A stretch of DNA of 27,515 bases, from positions 1 through 27,515 of the forward strand of contig JBFLVQ010000042.1 in assembly GCA_040758525.1 (NCBI GenBank), given 5' to 3'. Source of the DNA: JBFLVQ01 sp040758525 (lineage in GTDB: Bacteria; Acidobacteriota; Blastocatellia; Chloracidobacteriales; JADJPF01). This document shows positions 14,963-22,101 of this stretch, piece by piece. The notes under the pieces were generated by a model. It searched no databases. It worked only from the letters and a program-made list of their open reading frames with translations, and was not told the origin of the DNA. Numbering within the stretch: the stretch's first letter is position 1; every line of letters begins with the position of its first letter. The position numbers were made by a program, and so were the translations under genes.

Positions 14963-16015
14963 ATGCGTTATTACAGGAATCTATTCTTCAGCGCTTTCAT
15001 AGTTATTGTGTTACTGACATTACTGACTGGTAGCCTGCCAGTCAGTAATGCTCAAGAGAAGTTGCCACCACCGCCACCACCGCCACCGCCTAAACAACAG
15101 CCTAAGGATGACCGCCAAGGTGACGATACCATACGTATCGATGCGAATCTGGTACTGCTTGATGTCACGGTGTTGGATAAAAGTAACAAGTTTATCAAAG
15201 GAATTGAGCAAAACAAGTTTCAAGTCTTTGAAGATCAAGTCAACCAGTCGATCAGCTTCTTTTCTCAAGAACAGGTGCCGATTAGCTATGGTATTATCGT
15301 AGACACCTCTGGCTCAATGCGACGGCGCCTCGCTACAGTTATCAAGGCCGCCAAAACACTAATTAATCTAAGCCGACCAGGTGATGAGGTCTTCATCATC
15401 GATATGAAGGATTCGAGTAATATTGAGCTACTCGAAGAGTACACCACTAGCTTAGAAGACGCCATGGACGCGCTTGATAATATGGTTTCAGGAGGCGGCA
15501 CAGCCTTGCTGGATGGGATTGTCCTTGGTGGTGATTATGCTCGCAAAGGTAAGCACCGTCGCAAGGCGCTAGTTGTGATCTCGGATGGTGATGAACGTGA
15601 CAGTTCTTATTCAGTAGAGGATACACTAGATAAATTGCGTGAATTTGATGTGCAGCTCTATCTGATAGGTTTTCCTGAAGACCTCTCTGAAGACAGTGGT
15701 ATCTTCAAACGATCAGCTAAGAAGAAAGCAGTTGATCTAATTAATAAGCTGGCCGCGGAATCGGGTGGCCAAGCCTATTTTCCCAGGGAGTTGGCTGATC
15801 TGGAGCCAATTGCCCAGAAGATTGGCACAGACTTACGCTCGCAATATACCATCGGCTATTATCCCAGCAATGATAAACAGGATGGTTCATTCCGTCGCCT
15901 TTCAGTCAAGCTAGTGGATAATAAAGAGTATGCTGTGCGTACCCGCTCTGGTTATTATGCTCGTAAAGATGGTAACACTCAGGGTGGTGAGCTAATACGA
16001 CGGCGGGGGAAATAG
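14963..16015 (+). CDS. Exported VWFA-domain protein 1 (TIGR03436-like)
   Basis: A 350-residue protein of the acidobacterial VWFA-related family. A signal peptide (FIVIVLLTLLTGSLPVSNAQ) is followed at once by nine consecutive prolines (residues ~36-44) and a charged linker. The conserved lead strand RIDANLVLLDVTVLDKSNKF and the segment FQVFEDQVNQSISFFSQEQ precede the VWA domain. The metal-binding MIDAS motif is intact: IIVDTSGSM (DxSxS), then GGGTALLDGI and VVISDGDERD. The C-terminal part, with LRSQYTIGYYPSND and AVRTRSGYYARK, is family-typical. Proteins like this bind ligands through a metal ion and are presumed to act in the envelope; the ligand is unknown. The signal-peptide DNA carries a perfect 13-bp inverted repeat (15018-15050). 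Closest local relative is VWFA protein 3. Confidence 0.88.
   Translation: MRYYRNLFFSAFIVIVLLTLLTGSLPVSNAQEKLPPPPPPPPPKQQPKDDRQGDDTIRIDANLVLLDVTVLDKSNKFIKGIEQNKFQVFEDQVNQSISFFSQEQVPISYGIIVDTSGSMRRRLATVIKAAKTLINLSRPGDEVFIIDMKDSSNIELLEEYTTSLEDAMDALDNMVSGGGTALLDGIVLGGDYARKGKHRRKALVVISDGDERDSSYSVEDTLDKLREFDVQLYLIGFPEDLSEDSGIFKRSAKKKAVDLINKLAAESGGQAYFPRELADLEPIAQKIGTDLRSQYTIGYYPSNDKQDGSFRRLSVKLVDNKEYAVRTRSGYYARKDGNTQGGELIRRRGK
15018..15050 (+). repeat. Perfect 13-bp inverted repeat in the VWFA-1 signal-peptide region
   Basis: CATTACTGACTGG (15018-15030) and CCAGTCAGTAATG (15038-15050) are exact reverse complements with a 7-base loop. The stem begins 55 bases into the coding sequence. In the mRNA it could slow early elongation or mask the translation start region. 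It could also be an intragenic attenuator. Confidence 0.7.
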
Positions 16016-16054
16016 GGCGAATTTTAATGGTATAGCCTCGTTTGGAGGTAGACG

Positions 16055-17191
16055 ATGCAGAGATATTTGAGCTGCCTATTAGCCTGGTTATTAGTGGTTG
16101 GTATACTGGGTGTGGCAGGACGCGCACAATCAGGGCGCAATCGACCTGATCCACACCCTCATACTCGTAACACTGACTCGGCCAATGGTAACTCACGAAG
16201 CGTCTCTCCTAATACACCTGCTGCCAATTCTACCCCTATAAAGATCGAAAAAGCCGATCCTGGCGATGAGAGTGCTGGCGGTGAAGCCGAGACACTTAAG
16301 ATCGATGCTACGCTGGTCACCGTGCCGGTGGTTGTAAGTGATTACAATGGTCGTTATGTGCCTTTCCTTAAGCAAGAGGATTTTAAGCTTTTTGAAGATA
16401 GTGTTACACAAGAGATCAGTTTCTTTGCCTCTGAGCGTGTGCCATTTGCGGTCTCGCTAGTAATGGATACTAGCGGCAGTATTGAAAGTAGTATGGAGGA
16501 TATTCGAGAAAGCGCAATCCGCTTTGTACGCGAATTACGTGAGGATGATCGTGTAATGGTGATCGAATTCAATAGCAAGGTTGAGGTTCTCACCGAATTG
16601 ACATCGGATCGTAATAAGATACGTAGCGCAATCCGTTCTACCCGTGCTGGTGGTGGCACCAAGCTCTATGAGGGGCTTTATGAAGCTGCTAAACGTATGA
16701 AGTCTGAGGAAGGTCGTAAGGCAATCATACTGCTTACCGATGGAGAGGATACAGAAAGTCGTCGTGTTAATGCAGAACAGGCGCTGGAAGCAGTTGTTGA
16801 GAGCGGCGCGCTAATGTATGTGATTCAGTTCCCTGAATCTTTGAGTTCATATAGTGCAGGGCCTACTATAGGCATGCCACCTACCTTCCCAGGTAGTGGT
16901 GGTGGCCGTCGCACCTCTGGGCCAGGCGGTTATCCTGACTCTGCCTTTTTACGTGAGTTGGTCAAACTTACCGGTGGTGATATGTATTTTGCTGGTGGTC
17001 GCGCTGGTCTTCCCAATATTTGGCGTAGAATCGCCGAAGAGCTACGCTTTGTCTATGTATTAGGTTATTATCCAAGTAATGCGGTCGAGAATGGTGGTTT
17101 TCGTCAAATACGTGTACAATTACGTGAGCGTGACAATGGTTCGATCCGACATAAACAAGGCTATACTGCAAAACGCCCCAAGAAAGCCTGA
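16055..17191 (+). CDS. Exported VWFA-domain protein 2 (TIGR03436-like)
   Basis: A 378-residue member of the same family, but the most divergent of the three. The signal peptide (LSCLLAWLLVVGILGVAGRAQ) is followed by a polar, probably disordered linker to residue ~75. The pre-VWA strands are KIDATLVTVPVVVSDYNGRY and FKLFEDSVTQEISFFASE. The MIDAS is VMDTSGSIES, with GGGTKLYEGLYEA and ILLTDGEDTES completing it. A Gly/Pro-rich insert (near residues 270-295, with FPGSGGGRRTSGPGGYPD) is absent from the other two. The end, FVYVLGYYPSNAVENGGFR and then QGYTAKRPKKA, is typical. The ribosome site GGAGG is 6 bases before the ATG. The gap from VWFA-1 is 39 bases, so they form one operon. Confidence 0.87.
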   Translation: MQRYLSCLLAWLLVVGILGVAGRAQSGRNRPDPHPHTRNTDSANGNSRSVSPNTPAANSTPIKIEKADPGDESAGGEAETLKIDATLVTVPVVVSDYNGRYVPFLKQEDFKLFEDSVTQEISFFASERVPFAVSLVMDTSGSIESSMEDIRESAIRFVRELREDDRVMVIEFNSKVEVLTELTSDRNKIRSAIRSTRAGGGTKLYEGLYEAAKRMKSEEGRKAIILLTDGEDTESRRVNAEQALEAVVESGALMYVIQFPESLSSYSAGPTIGMPPTFPGSGGGRRTSGPGGYPDSAFLRELVKLTGGDMYFAGGRAGLPNIWRRIAEELRFVYVLGYYPSNAVENGGFRQIRVQLRERDNGSIRHKQGYTAKRPKKA

Positions 17192-17239
17192 TGTAGGATT
17201 GCGCAACAGTAGTTAATTAAAATAACTATATTGATCTGC

Positions 17240-17268
17240 TTGACAAAACAACGAAATTAGCTTATTTG
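17240..17268 (+). promoter_or_regulatory. Promoter of VWFA protein 3
   Basis: A consensus -35 TTGACA (17240-17245) is followed at 17 bases by TATTTG (17263-17268) or at 19 bases by TTTGAT (17265-17270). The -10 is weak, so either may serve. The promoter would separate this gene from the preceding VWFA operon and give a leader of about 175 bases. Confidence 0.5.
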
Positions 17269-17274
17269 ATTCTT

Positions 17275-17454
17275 GTAGATAAAAAGTTTTAGCCTGATAG
17301 CGTGCATTTGAACCTCACCTGCCTTGCTTCCTCAGGCACTATTTAACAGACCATTACCGCATTGGGGCGGCAATGCGTTCGTCAAGTCGATAGTAGCCTC
17401 GGCACCCGGCCGCAGGAGCCGTCATTACTCTTCTACCAATCAAGAGAGTGCATT
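17275..17454 (+). other. Long foldable leader of VWFA protein 3
   Basis: The 5' half has GCCTGA (17293-17298) pairing with TCAGGC (17333-17338). Next comes CGCATT-loop-AATGCG around 17358-17377, and then a GC-rich block with CGGC/GCCG pairs near 17400-17423. This GC-rich segment stands out in an AT-rich gap. It resembles no riboswitch class that I can recognise by eye. A structured regulatory leader is a reasonable guess, not a finding. Confidence 0.35.
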
Positions 17455-18468
17455 ATGAAGCGATTTATCTTCAGCGTGCGAGTATATTCACTCGCCTTTG
17501 TCCTGCTGTTGGGGGTCGGGTTCTATATTAGTATTTCAGCCAATGATGATAAGAATGGTAAGGGAGAAGAGCACGGTACAGAAAAGGGTGATAGTATTGT
17601 CAAGATCCCTGTAGAACTAGTTGTGCTTGATGTGGCGGTAATAGATCAATCGCGCCACGCCATTAGTGGGCTTGCTAAAGATCAATTTAAAATCTTTGAA
17701 GATAAAGTTCAACAATCCATTGAATATTTCTCTTGCGAAACAGTTCCAATTAGTGTGGGGTTTGTTATTGATACCTCGGGAAGCATGCGCAAGAAGTTGC
17801 CAACTGTGATTCAAGCCGCTAAAACAATGGTGCGAATGGCGCGGCCCGGTGATGAATTCTTTGTTGTACAGTTTAGAGAAAAAGCCAATTTAGTGGAAGA
17901 GTTCACTACCAACCTTAATGAGGTTGAAGAGGCGCTTAATGAGATTACTGCTAATCAAGGTACAGCACTGCTCGATGCTATCTATGTATCTGCTGATTAT
18001 GCTGCGCGTGAGGCTAAGCACCGTCGTAAGGCGCTAGTTGTGATCTCGGATGGTGATGAACGGGATAGTTTCTACAAGTCTGAGCAACTGCTCGACTACT
18101 TGCGTGAACTTGATGTTCAGATCTATCTGATAGGCTTTCCTGATGAGCTTGCCGACTCGACTGGCTTCTTTCATACTTCGCCACGTGCTAAAGCGGTCAA
18201 GCTGCTTAATAAGATTGCTGAGGAGTCGGGCGGGGCGGCTTTCGTTCCCAGTAGTCTTTATGATGTATGCGTCTTTACTGAAGATATTGGGCGTGACCTA
18301 CACTCTCAGTATACAATCGGCTACTTCTCTTCTAATGAGAAGCATGATGGTTCGTGGCGGCGTATACAGGTGAAGTTAGAGGAACGTAAAGAAGATAAGA
18401 AGAAAGATCCCATGATACGTGCCCGTAAAGGCTATTTTGCTATCAATCCAGCAGAGAAGCCACAATAA
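17455..18468 (+). CDS. Exported VWFA-domain protein 3 (TIGR03436-like)
   Basis: About 337 residues and closely related to VWFA protein 1. The ATG at 17455, after GAGAG, is preferred to the TTG at 17362 because it starts a clean signal peptide (VYSLAFVLLLGVGFYISISA). The mature part is KIPVELVVLDVAVIDQSRHA, FKIFEDKVQQSIEYFSCE, then the MIDAS FVIDTSGSMRKKLP, GTALLDAIYVSADYA and ALVVISDGDERDS, with the end LHSQYTIGYFSSNEKHDGS and ARKGYFAINP. It lacks the proline run of VWFA-1. A 55-base stretch (18016-18070) is almost identical to that in VWFA-1. It has two cysteines (SCET, YDVCVF) that the others lack, so a disulfide is possible. It has its own promoter and a long leader. Confidence 0.88.
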   Translation: MKRFIFSVRVYSLAFVLLLGVGFYISISANDDKNGKGEEHGTEKGDSIVKIPVELVVLDVAVIDQSRHAISGLAKDQFKIFEDKVQQSIEYFSCETVPISVGFVIDTSGSMRKKLPTVIQAAKTMVRMARPGDEFFVVQFREKANLVEEFTTNLNEVEEALNEITANQGTALLDAIYVSADYAAREAKHRRKALVVISDGDERDSFYKSEQLLDYLRELDVQIYLIGFPDELADSTGFFHTSPRAKAVKLLNKIAEESGGAAFVPSSLYDVCVFTEDIGRDLHSQYTIGYFSSNEKHDGSWRRIQVKLEERKEDKKKDPMIRARKGYFAINPAEKPQ

Positions 18469-18482
18469 TTAGTTGTCTAAAG

Positions 18483-18539
18483 ATCAGATTTGGTAAGAAG
18501 AGTAGGTTATCTTATGGTAGCCACCTCTTCTTGTCTGAT
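18483..18539. terminator. Extended hairpin between VWFA-3 and the SDR gene
   Basis: ATCAGA (18483-18488) pairs with TCTGAT (18534-18539), AAGAAGAG (18495-18502) with CTCTTCTT (18525-18532), and GGTTA (18505-18509) with TAGCC (18518-18522). The stack ends exactly at the stop of the minus-strand gene. It is a likely two-way terminator between convergent genes. Confidence 0.6.
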
Positions 18540-19553
18540 TTAGATAATTCCTTCTTGGCGCAGCCATTTTTCTGTTAATTTCATTCCTTCATTAAGGTCA
18601 ATCTTAGGACTATAGCTAAGTAGCCGACGTGCCTTGGCAATATTAAAAGTTGCTTGTCGGGTTAGAAAACCGACTGCAGTGCGTGTAAGTAGCGCACGTT
18701 GGCCAGTGATCTTCTCGCGCATTTCCATACCCAAGCCAACCATTTTGGCAGCCATCAGCGGTAGTGAAGGAAGATTTTCACGACCTAGCATTCGACTATA
18801 ATGACCAAAGAATTCACGCCAACTTGCTCCTTGGCCATCGGTGATAATAAAAGCTTCACCGGTCACTTTATCGTTCTGTGCTGCCAATAGCATGCCATCT
18901 ATCAGATTATCTATATAGACATAGTTGCACAGCCCTGTACCGCCTGCGATCAGAAACAACTGTTTCTCCTTGATCGCTTTTATGGGGCGCAATGTCCAAG
19001 TAGCAGAATATGGTCCATAGACTGAGCCAGGTCGGATAATAACAGTAGAGAGGCCATCTCTCTTATGTGCAGCTTCAACGATATTCTCCGATTGGATCTT
19101 AGTTTTGCAATAAAGATTGTCTGAAGCAGTATCGAAGATGGTATTCTCATCAGTGCCGTCTTTAGGATTTAGACCATAGACACTAATGCTGCTGGTATGA
19201 ATAAAGCGCTCACAACCAGCCTTGAGTGCAGCCGCAACGATATTTTGCGAACCTACTACATTGGCGCGATAAAAATCTTCTGGGGTACCACGATCACTTA
19301 CCCAAGCGGCGCAGTGAAAGATAATTTGACAACCAGTAGCAGCACGCTCAAGTGAAGCTAGATCGCTCAACTCACCCAATACTGGTTCAATAGCGAGACC
19401 AGCCATCTGTTGACGCAAACGTGATGCTTTCTCTTCGCTACGTACCAGCGCACGTACATATGCGCCTTCCTCGCGTGCTAAACGTTCGGCCAGCCGCCCG
19501 CCTACGAACCCTGTGGCACCGGTGACAAGAATAGTTTTTTCACGTAGATTCAT
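18540..19553 (-). CDS. NAD-dependent epimerase/dehydratase (extended SDR)
   Basis: A 337-residue extended short-chain dehydrogenase/reductase. The Rossmann motif TGATGFVGGRLAERL (TGxxGxxG) is at residues 10-24, then the catalytic serine region IHTSSISVYG and YCKTKIQSE carrying the YxxxK pair. The motif IIRPGSVYGPY is also typical. The long hydrophobic C-terminal part resembles 3-beta-hydroxysteroid dehydrogenase or dihydroflavonol reductase-like enzymes rather than sugar epimerases. Substrate is unknown. The ATG overlaps the stop of the GrdB-like gene by four bases (ATGA), so the two are made together and may act on the same compound. Confidence 0.85.
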   Translation of the reverse strand: MNLREKTILVTGATGFVGGRLAERLAREEGAYVRALVRSEEKASRLRQQMAGLAIEPVLGELSDLASLERAATGCQIIFHCAAWVSDRGTPEDFYRANVVGSQNIVAAALKAGCERFIHTSSISVYGLNPKDGTDENTIFDTASDNLYCKTKIQSENIVEAAHKRDGLSTVIIRPGSVYGPYSATWTLRPIKAIKEKQLFLIAGGTGLCNYVYIDNLIDGMLLAAQNDKVTGEAFIITDGQGASWREFFGHYSRMLGRENLPSLPLMAAKMVGLGMEMREKITGQRALLTRTAVGFLTRQATFNIAKARRLLSYSPKIDLNEGMKLTEKWLRQEGII

Positions 19554-20251
19554 ACTCTATATTCACTATAGGAACGTTCAATAACAGTGCCAGGCATAAC
19601 ACTTTCGTTTAAGAGTGAAAGTGCGTCTAGCACTATTTGGCGATGTAGCATGCGTTCTTGTGGTGCACCAACACAATGGCCTAGACGAAAGTTCATAGGA
19701 TAAAGACAGCGAGGTGGGCGTAATGGCCGCGACTCTTCAGGCTTGAGTGTAATCAGTACTGTAGAGATACCACGTAACTCGATTTCACGTTGAATCGTGC
19801 AGATGGTACGATGGCTTACTGGACAACCGGCCATCATCAGTACTGCATCAGCGCGTGAGCGTTCCAACTCCGTAGCGATCTTAGGCGCAGTATCTTCCTG
19901 AATACGTTTCATCTGCATAGAGTAACCCATCAAGCCGATCGATTTTTCCGCGATGCCGCCGATCAATCCCTCTTTTATCAGTCCTTGTAGGGTTTCAATA
20001 GGGAAGATACAATTAAGATCACTATCAACATCAGAATGGTTGTAATGAGAGTTGGTGATCATTAGATCACTTAACTCTACGTTAGCTGGAATCACACGAA
20101 AACTACGATCACCCTGCTCGTCATTTATGTCAAACGGTTCCTGACTCTTCATATGGACACCGGTACTACTGACCATTGCGACGATCGCCTTATTGAGCGG
20201 TCGCTCAAAAGGGGTAAAAGGGATACAACGACGCGAGATTTGAATGGCCAT
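19550..20251 (-). CDS. GrdB/PrdB-like reductase family protein without selenocysteine
   Basis: About 233 residues resembling the glycine/sarcosine/betaine reductase selenoprotein B family. Key segments are AMVSSTGVHMKSQEPFD, DRSFRVIPANVELSDL, the histidine/aspartate patch ITNSHYNHSDVDSDLNCIFP, GLIGGIAEKSIGLMGYSM, and AVLMMAGCPVSHRTICTIQR. The reading frame has no in-frame UGA, so no selenocysteine is used; in GCPVSH the second cysteine seen in some relatives is replaced by serine. Its reaction is unknown and it is far shorter than a true GrdB. The ATG at 20251 is chosen because GGAGG lies 5 bases upstream; a GTG at 20287 would be longer and has no site. It is coupled to the downstream SDR gene. 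Confidence 0.7.
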   Translation of the reverse strand: MAIQISRRCIPFTPFERPLNKAIVAMVSSTGVHMKSQEPFDINDEQGDRSFRVIPANVELSDLMITNSHYNHSDVDSDLNCIFPIETLQGLIKEGLIGGIAEKSIGLMGYSMQMKRIQEDTAPKIATELERSRADAVLMMAGCPVSHRTICTIQREIELRGISTVLITLKPEESRPLRPPRCLYPMNFRLGHCVGAPQERMLHRQIVLDALSLLNESVMPGTVIERSYSEYRV

Positions 20252-20256
20252 GGTCG

Positions 20257-20261
20257 CCTCC
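20257..20261 (-). promoter_or_regulatory. Ribosome binding site deciding the GrdB-like start
   Basis: On the minus strand this reads GGAGG, five bases before the ATG at 20251. It selects this ATG over the upstream in-frame starts at 20263, 20272 and 20287. Confidence 0.7.
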
Positions 20262-20332
20262 ATTCTCTGCATAGAATGAGAAACCACTCCATACTACTGC
20301 AGGTTTATTATACTGTCTTGTGCTGCGCTAGC

Positions 20333-21925
20333 TCAATGCTTGCCTTCAAGTCGCTTGAGCAGATGTAAGCGCTGTAGTATGCGCCTTACACGCAGACGGA
20401 TCTCTTGTATATCAAAAGGCTTCGTCCAGTAATCTTCGACTCCATTAACAAGTGCTAGCACTTTTTCTTGCTGTTGTGTACGTGCTGTGAGAAAGACAAA
20501 AGGGATCATGCTCCAAGTCGGCTCGCGCTGCAATGCCTCATAAAACTGGTAGCCATCCATATCTGGCATCATTATGTCAGATATGATCAGATCTGGTAGG
20601 GTCTGCTCAAGCAGCAAAAGCGCCTTGCGGCCATTATCTGCGGTGAGGATTTGGCAGCCTAGTTGTTCCAACATGGTCTTTAGCAGCAGCACAATACTTG
20701 GCTCGTCATCAACAATAAGCACGACTTTATTATCCAGTCGTTCTGGCTCACGTGTCTCTGAAGGTGTCGTTGTCCAAGATTCAGGTCCTGGATTAGCCAT
20801 ATCGCCAGTGGTTTTGCCTAATCGAGCGCCGGTTGCTTCCATGCCAGTAGGAGTATTGATCGGTTCTATACGCAAGGTTGGCTGCTCTTCAGTCTCAGCC
20901 ATTTTAGGGAAAGTATGTAAGCGTCCTGTCCCGCGTATACGAGCAAATGGAGGGATTGCTTCAATATCAAGCCGTCCCATACCACTCAATTCGAGTGCCG
21001 CAGCTTTAAGCTCTTCCAACAATACAACCGCCGACTGTTGACGTTGGCTACGCCGTTTAGCAAGTGCGGTGAGCACAACCTGATCCAGTTTTGGATTGAT
21101 CTCTGGGCGTAGCGCAGAGGGAGGCGGTGCGGGTTGGTTAAGATGTAGACGCGCTACTTCTGCTGAGGAATTACCAGTAAAGGGCACTCGGCCAGTAAGC
21201 ATTTCGTAAAGAATCACACCAAGCGAATAGATATCGGTGCGGAAATCGATCTCACGACTTTCACTCTGTTCTGGCGACATATAGAGTGGTGTTCCAAAGA
21301 TAACGCCAGTGGTCAGTTGACCTGAGTGTCGGCTAGGTTGTTTGTTTGATTCTCTTAATTTAGCAATACCGAAATCAAGGATTTGAACTGTATCGCCGGA
21401 ATCGGTCTCTTCTAATATGATATTGTCTGGTTTAAGGTCGCAGTGGACTACCCCCATACGATGCGCTGTGTCTATTGCTGAACAGATCTGCAACATTATA
21501 TTAAAAACACGCTCAAAAGAGAGTAGCCCATAGAGGCGTATCTCCTTACTCAAAGCATGTCCACGTAACAACTTCATTACTAGGTAGCCAGCCCCGCTTG
21601 TGAGCGTACCATAATCATAGATAGTGACTACATTGGGATGATCAATACGTGCTGAAGCAAGCGCCTCACGGCGCATACGCTCAGGCCCAGCAGTATCTGT
21701 AAGTAGCTCTGGTAATAGTATTTTAATAGCTACTGAGCGGGCTAGTTCAAGCTGTGTAGCACGATAAACTGAACTCATCCCACCGCGCCCAATTAATGCG
21801 TCAATACGATACTTGTCATTGATTATCAGTGGCCAAGGAAGAGTGGTTGGCAGTGCCTGTTTATCTCTTGGACAGTGCAACACCTCATCTTCATAGCAAC
21901 TGGAGCAGAATGGACATTCTTTCAT
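20333..21925 (-). CDS. Ser/Thr protein kinase fused to a response-regulator receiver domain
   Basis: A 530-residue cytoplasmic signalling protein. A zinc-ribbon-like start (CPFCSSC, then CPRD, residues 4-22) precedes a Hanks-type kinase domain (~residues 38-310): glycine loop IGRGGMSSVYRA, lysine in VAIKILLPE, catalytic loop VVHCDLKPDN, DFG in ILDFGIAKL, and PLYMSPEQ. The catalytic arginine of HRD is cysteine here, a non-RD variant. A linker of about 90 residues follows, then a receiver domain (~402-522) with VDDEP, the phosphorylatable aspartate in ISDIMMPDMDG, a threonine in FLTAR and the lysine in YWTKPF, all intact. Combining Ser/Thr and histidyl-aspartyl signalling in one chain is notable. 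No histidine kinase lies nearby. A GATAGT hexamer lies 6 bases upstream of the ATG, without a clear ribosome site. Confidence 0.9.
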   Translation of the reverse strand: MKECPFCSSCYEDEVLHCPRDKQALPTTLPWPLIINDKYRIDALIGRGGMSSVYRATQLELARSVAIKILLPELLTDTAGPERMRREALASARIDHPNVVTIYDYGTLTSGAGYLVMKLLRGHALSKEIRLYGLLSFERVFNIMLQICSAIDTAHRMGVVHCDLKPDNIILEETDSGDTVQILDFGIAKLRESNKQPSRHSGQLTTGVIFGTPLYMSPEQSESREIDFRTDIYSLGVILYEMLTGRVPFTGNSSAEVARLHLNQPAPPPSALRPEINPKLDQVVLTALAKRRSQRQQSAVVLLEELKAAALELSGMGRLDIEAIPPFARIRGTGRLHTFPKMAETEEQPTLRIEPINTPTGMEATGARLGKTTGDMANPGPESWTTTPSETREPERLDNKVVLIVDDEPSIVLLLKTMLEQLGCQILTADNGRKALLLLEQTLPDLIISDIMMPDMDGYQFYEALQREPTWSMIPFVFLTARTQQQEKVLALVNGVEDYWTKPFDIQEIRLRVRRILQRLHLLKRLEGKH

Positions 21926-22063
21926 TATTGAACTATCTCATCCGTTGATAGTCGGAAAAGAGCGAACCCAAACTTAGTAATATATCTAGCAATATATAAT
22001 GTAGAGTTCCTGAACGGGTTGCAGATATTCCCGTGTGCGCCTTAAGATAAAAGGCAACTACAA

Positions 22064-22069
22064 TATAAT
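22064..22069 (+). promoter_or_regulatory. -10 box for ispE
   Basis: TATAAT lies 33 bases upstream of the ispE GTG. The -35 at 16-17 bases spacing is weak (TTAAGA, 22042-22047). A second TATAAT occurs around 21998-22003. The divergent kinase gene starts at 21925. Confidence 0.4.
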
Positions 22070-22101
22070 GAAATTTTTAGGCTAATTCAAGGAAAACCAT
22101 T

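Noticed and set aside
17362..17454. A TTG start for VWFA protein 3
   Set aside because: It would put 31 polar residues before the signal peptide and would use the structured leader as coding DNA. The ATG at 17455 has a ribosome site.
17275..17454. A known riboswitch (c-di-GMP, glycine, cobalamin, TPP) in the VWFA-3 leader
   Set aside because: None of the conserved core sequences that I know for these classes is present.
12625..18468. A MoxR/VWA chaperone system
   Set aside because: The ATPase is of the Ycf46 type, not MoxR, and the VWFA proteins have signal peptides, so they are in different compartments.
19550..20251. Selenocysteine in the GrdB-like protein
   Set aside because: The frame contains no UGA before its stop, and the conserved position is Cys/Ser.
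20574..21041. A 155-codon open frame opposite the kinase-receiver gene
   Set aside because: Low-complexity Ser/Val-rich product with no start signal, fully inside a clear gene.
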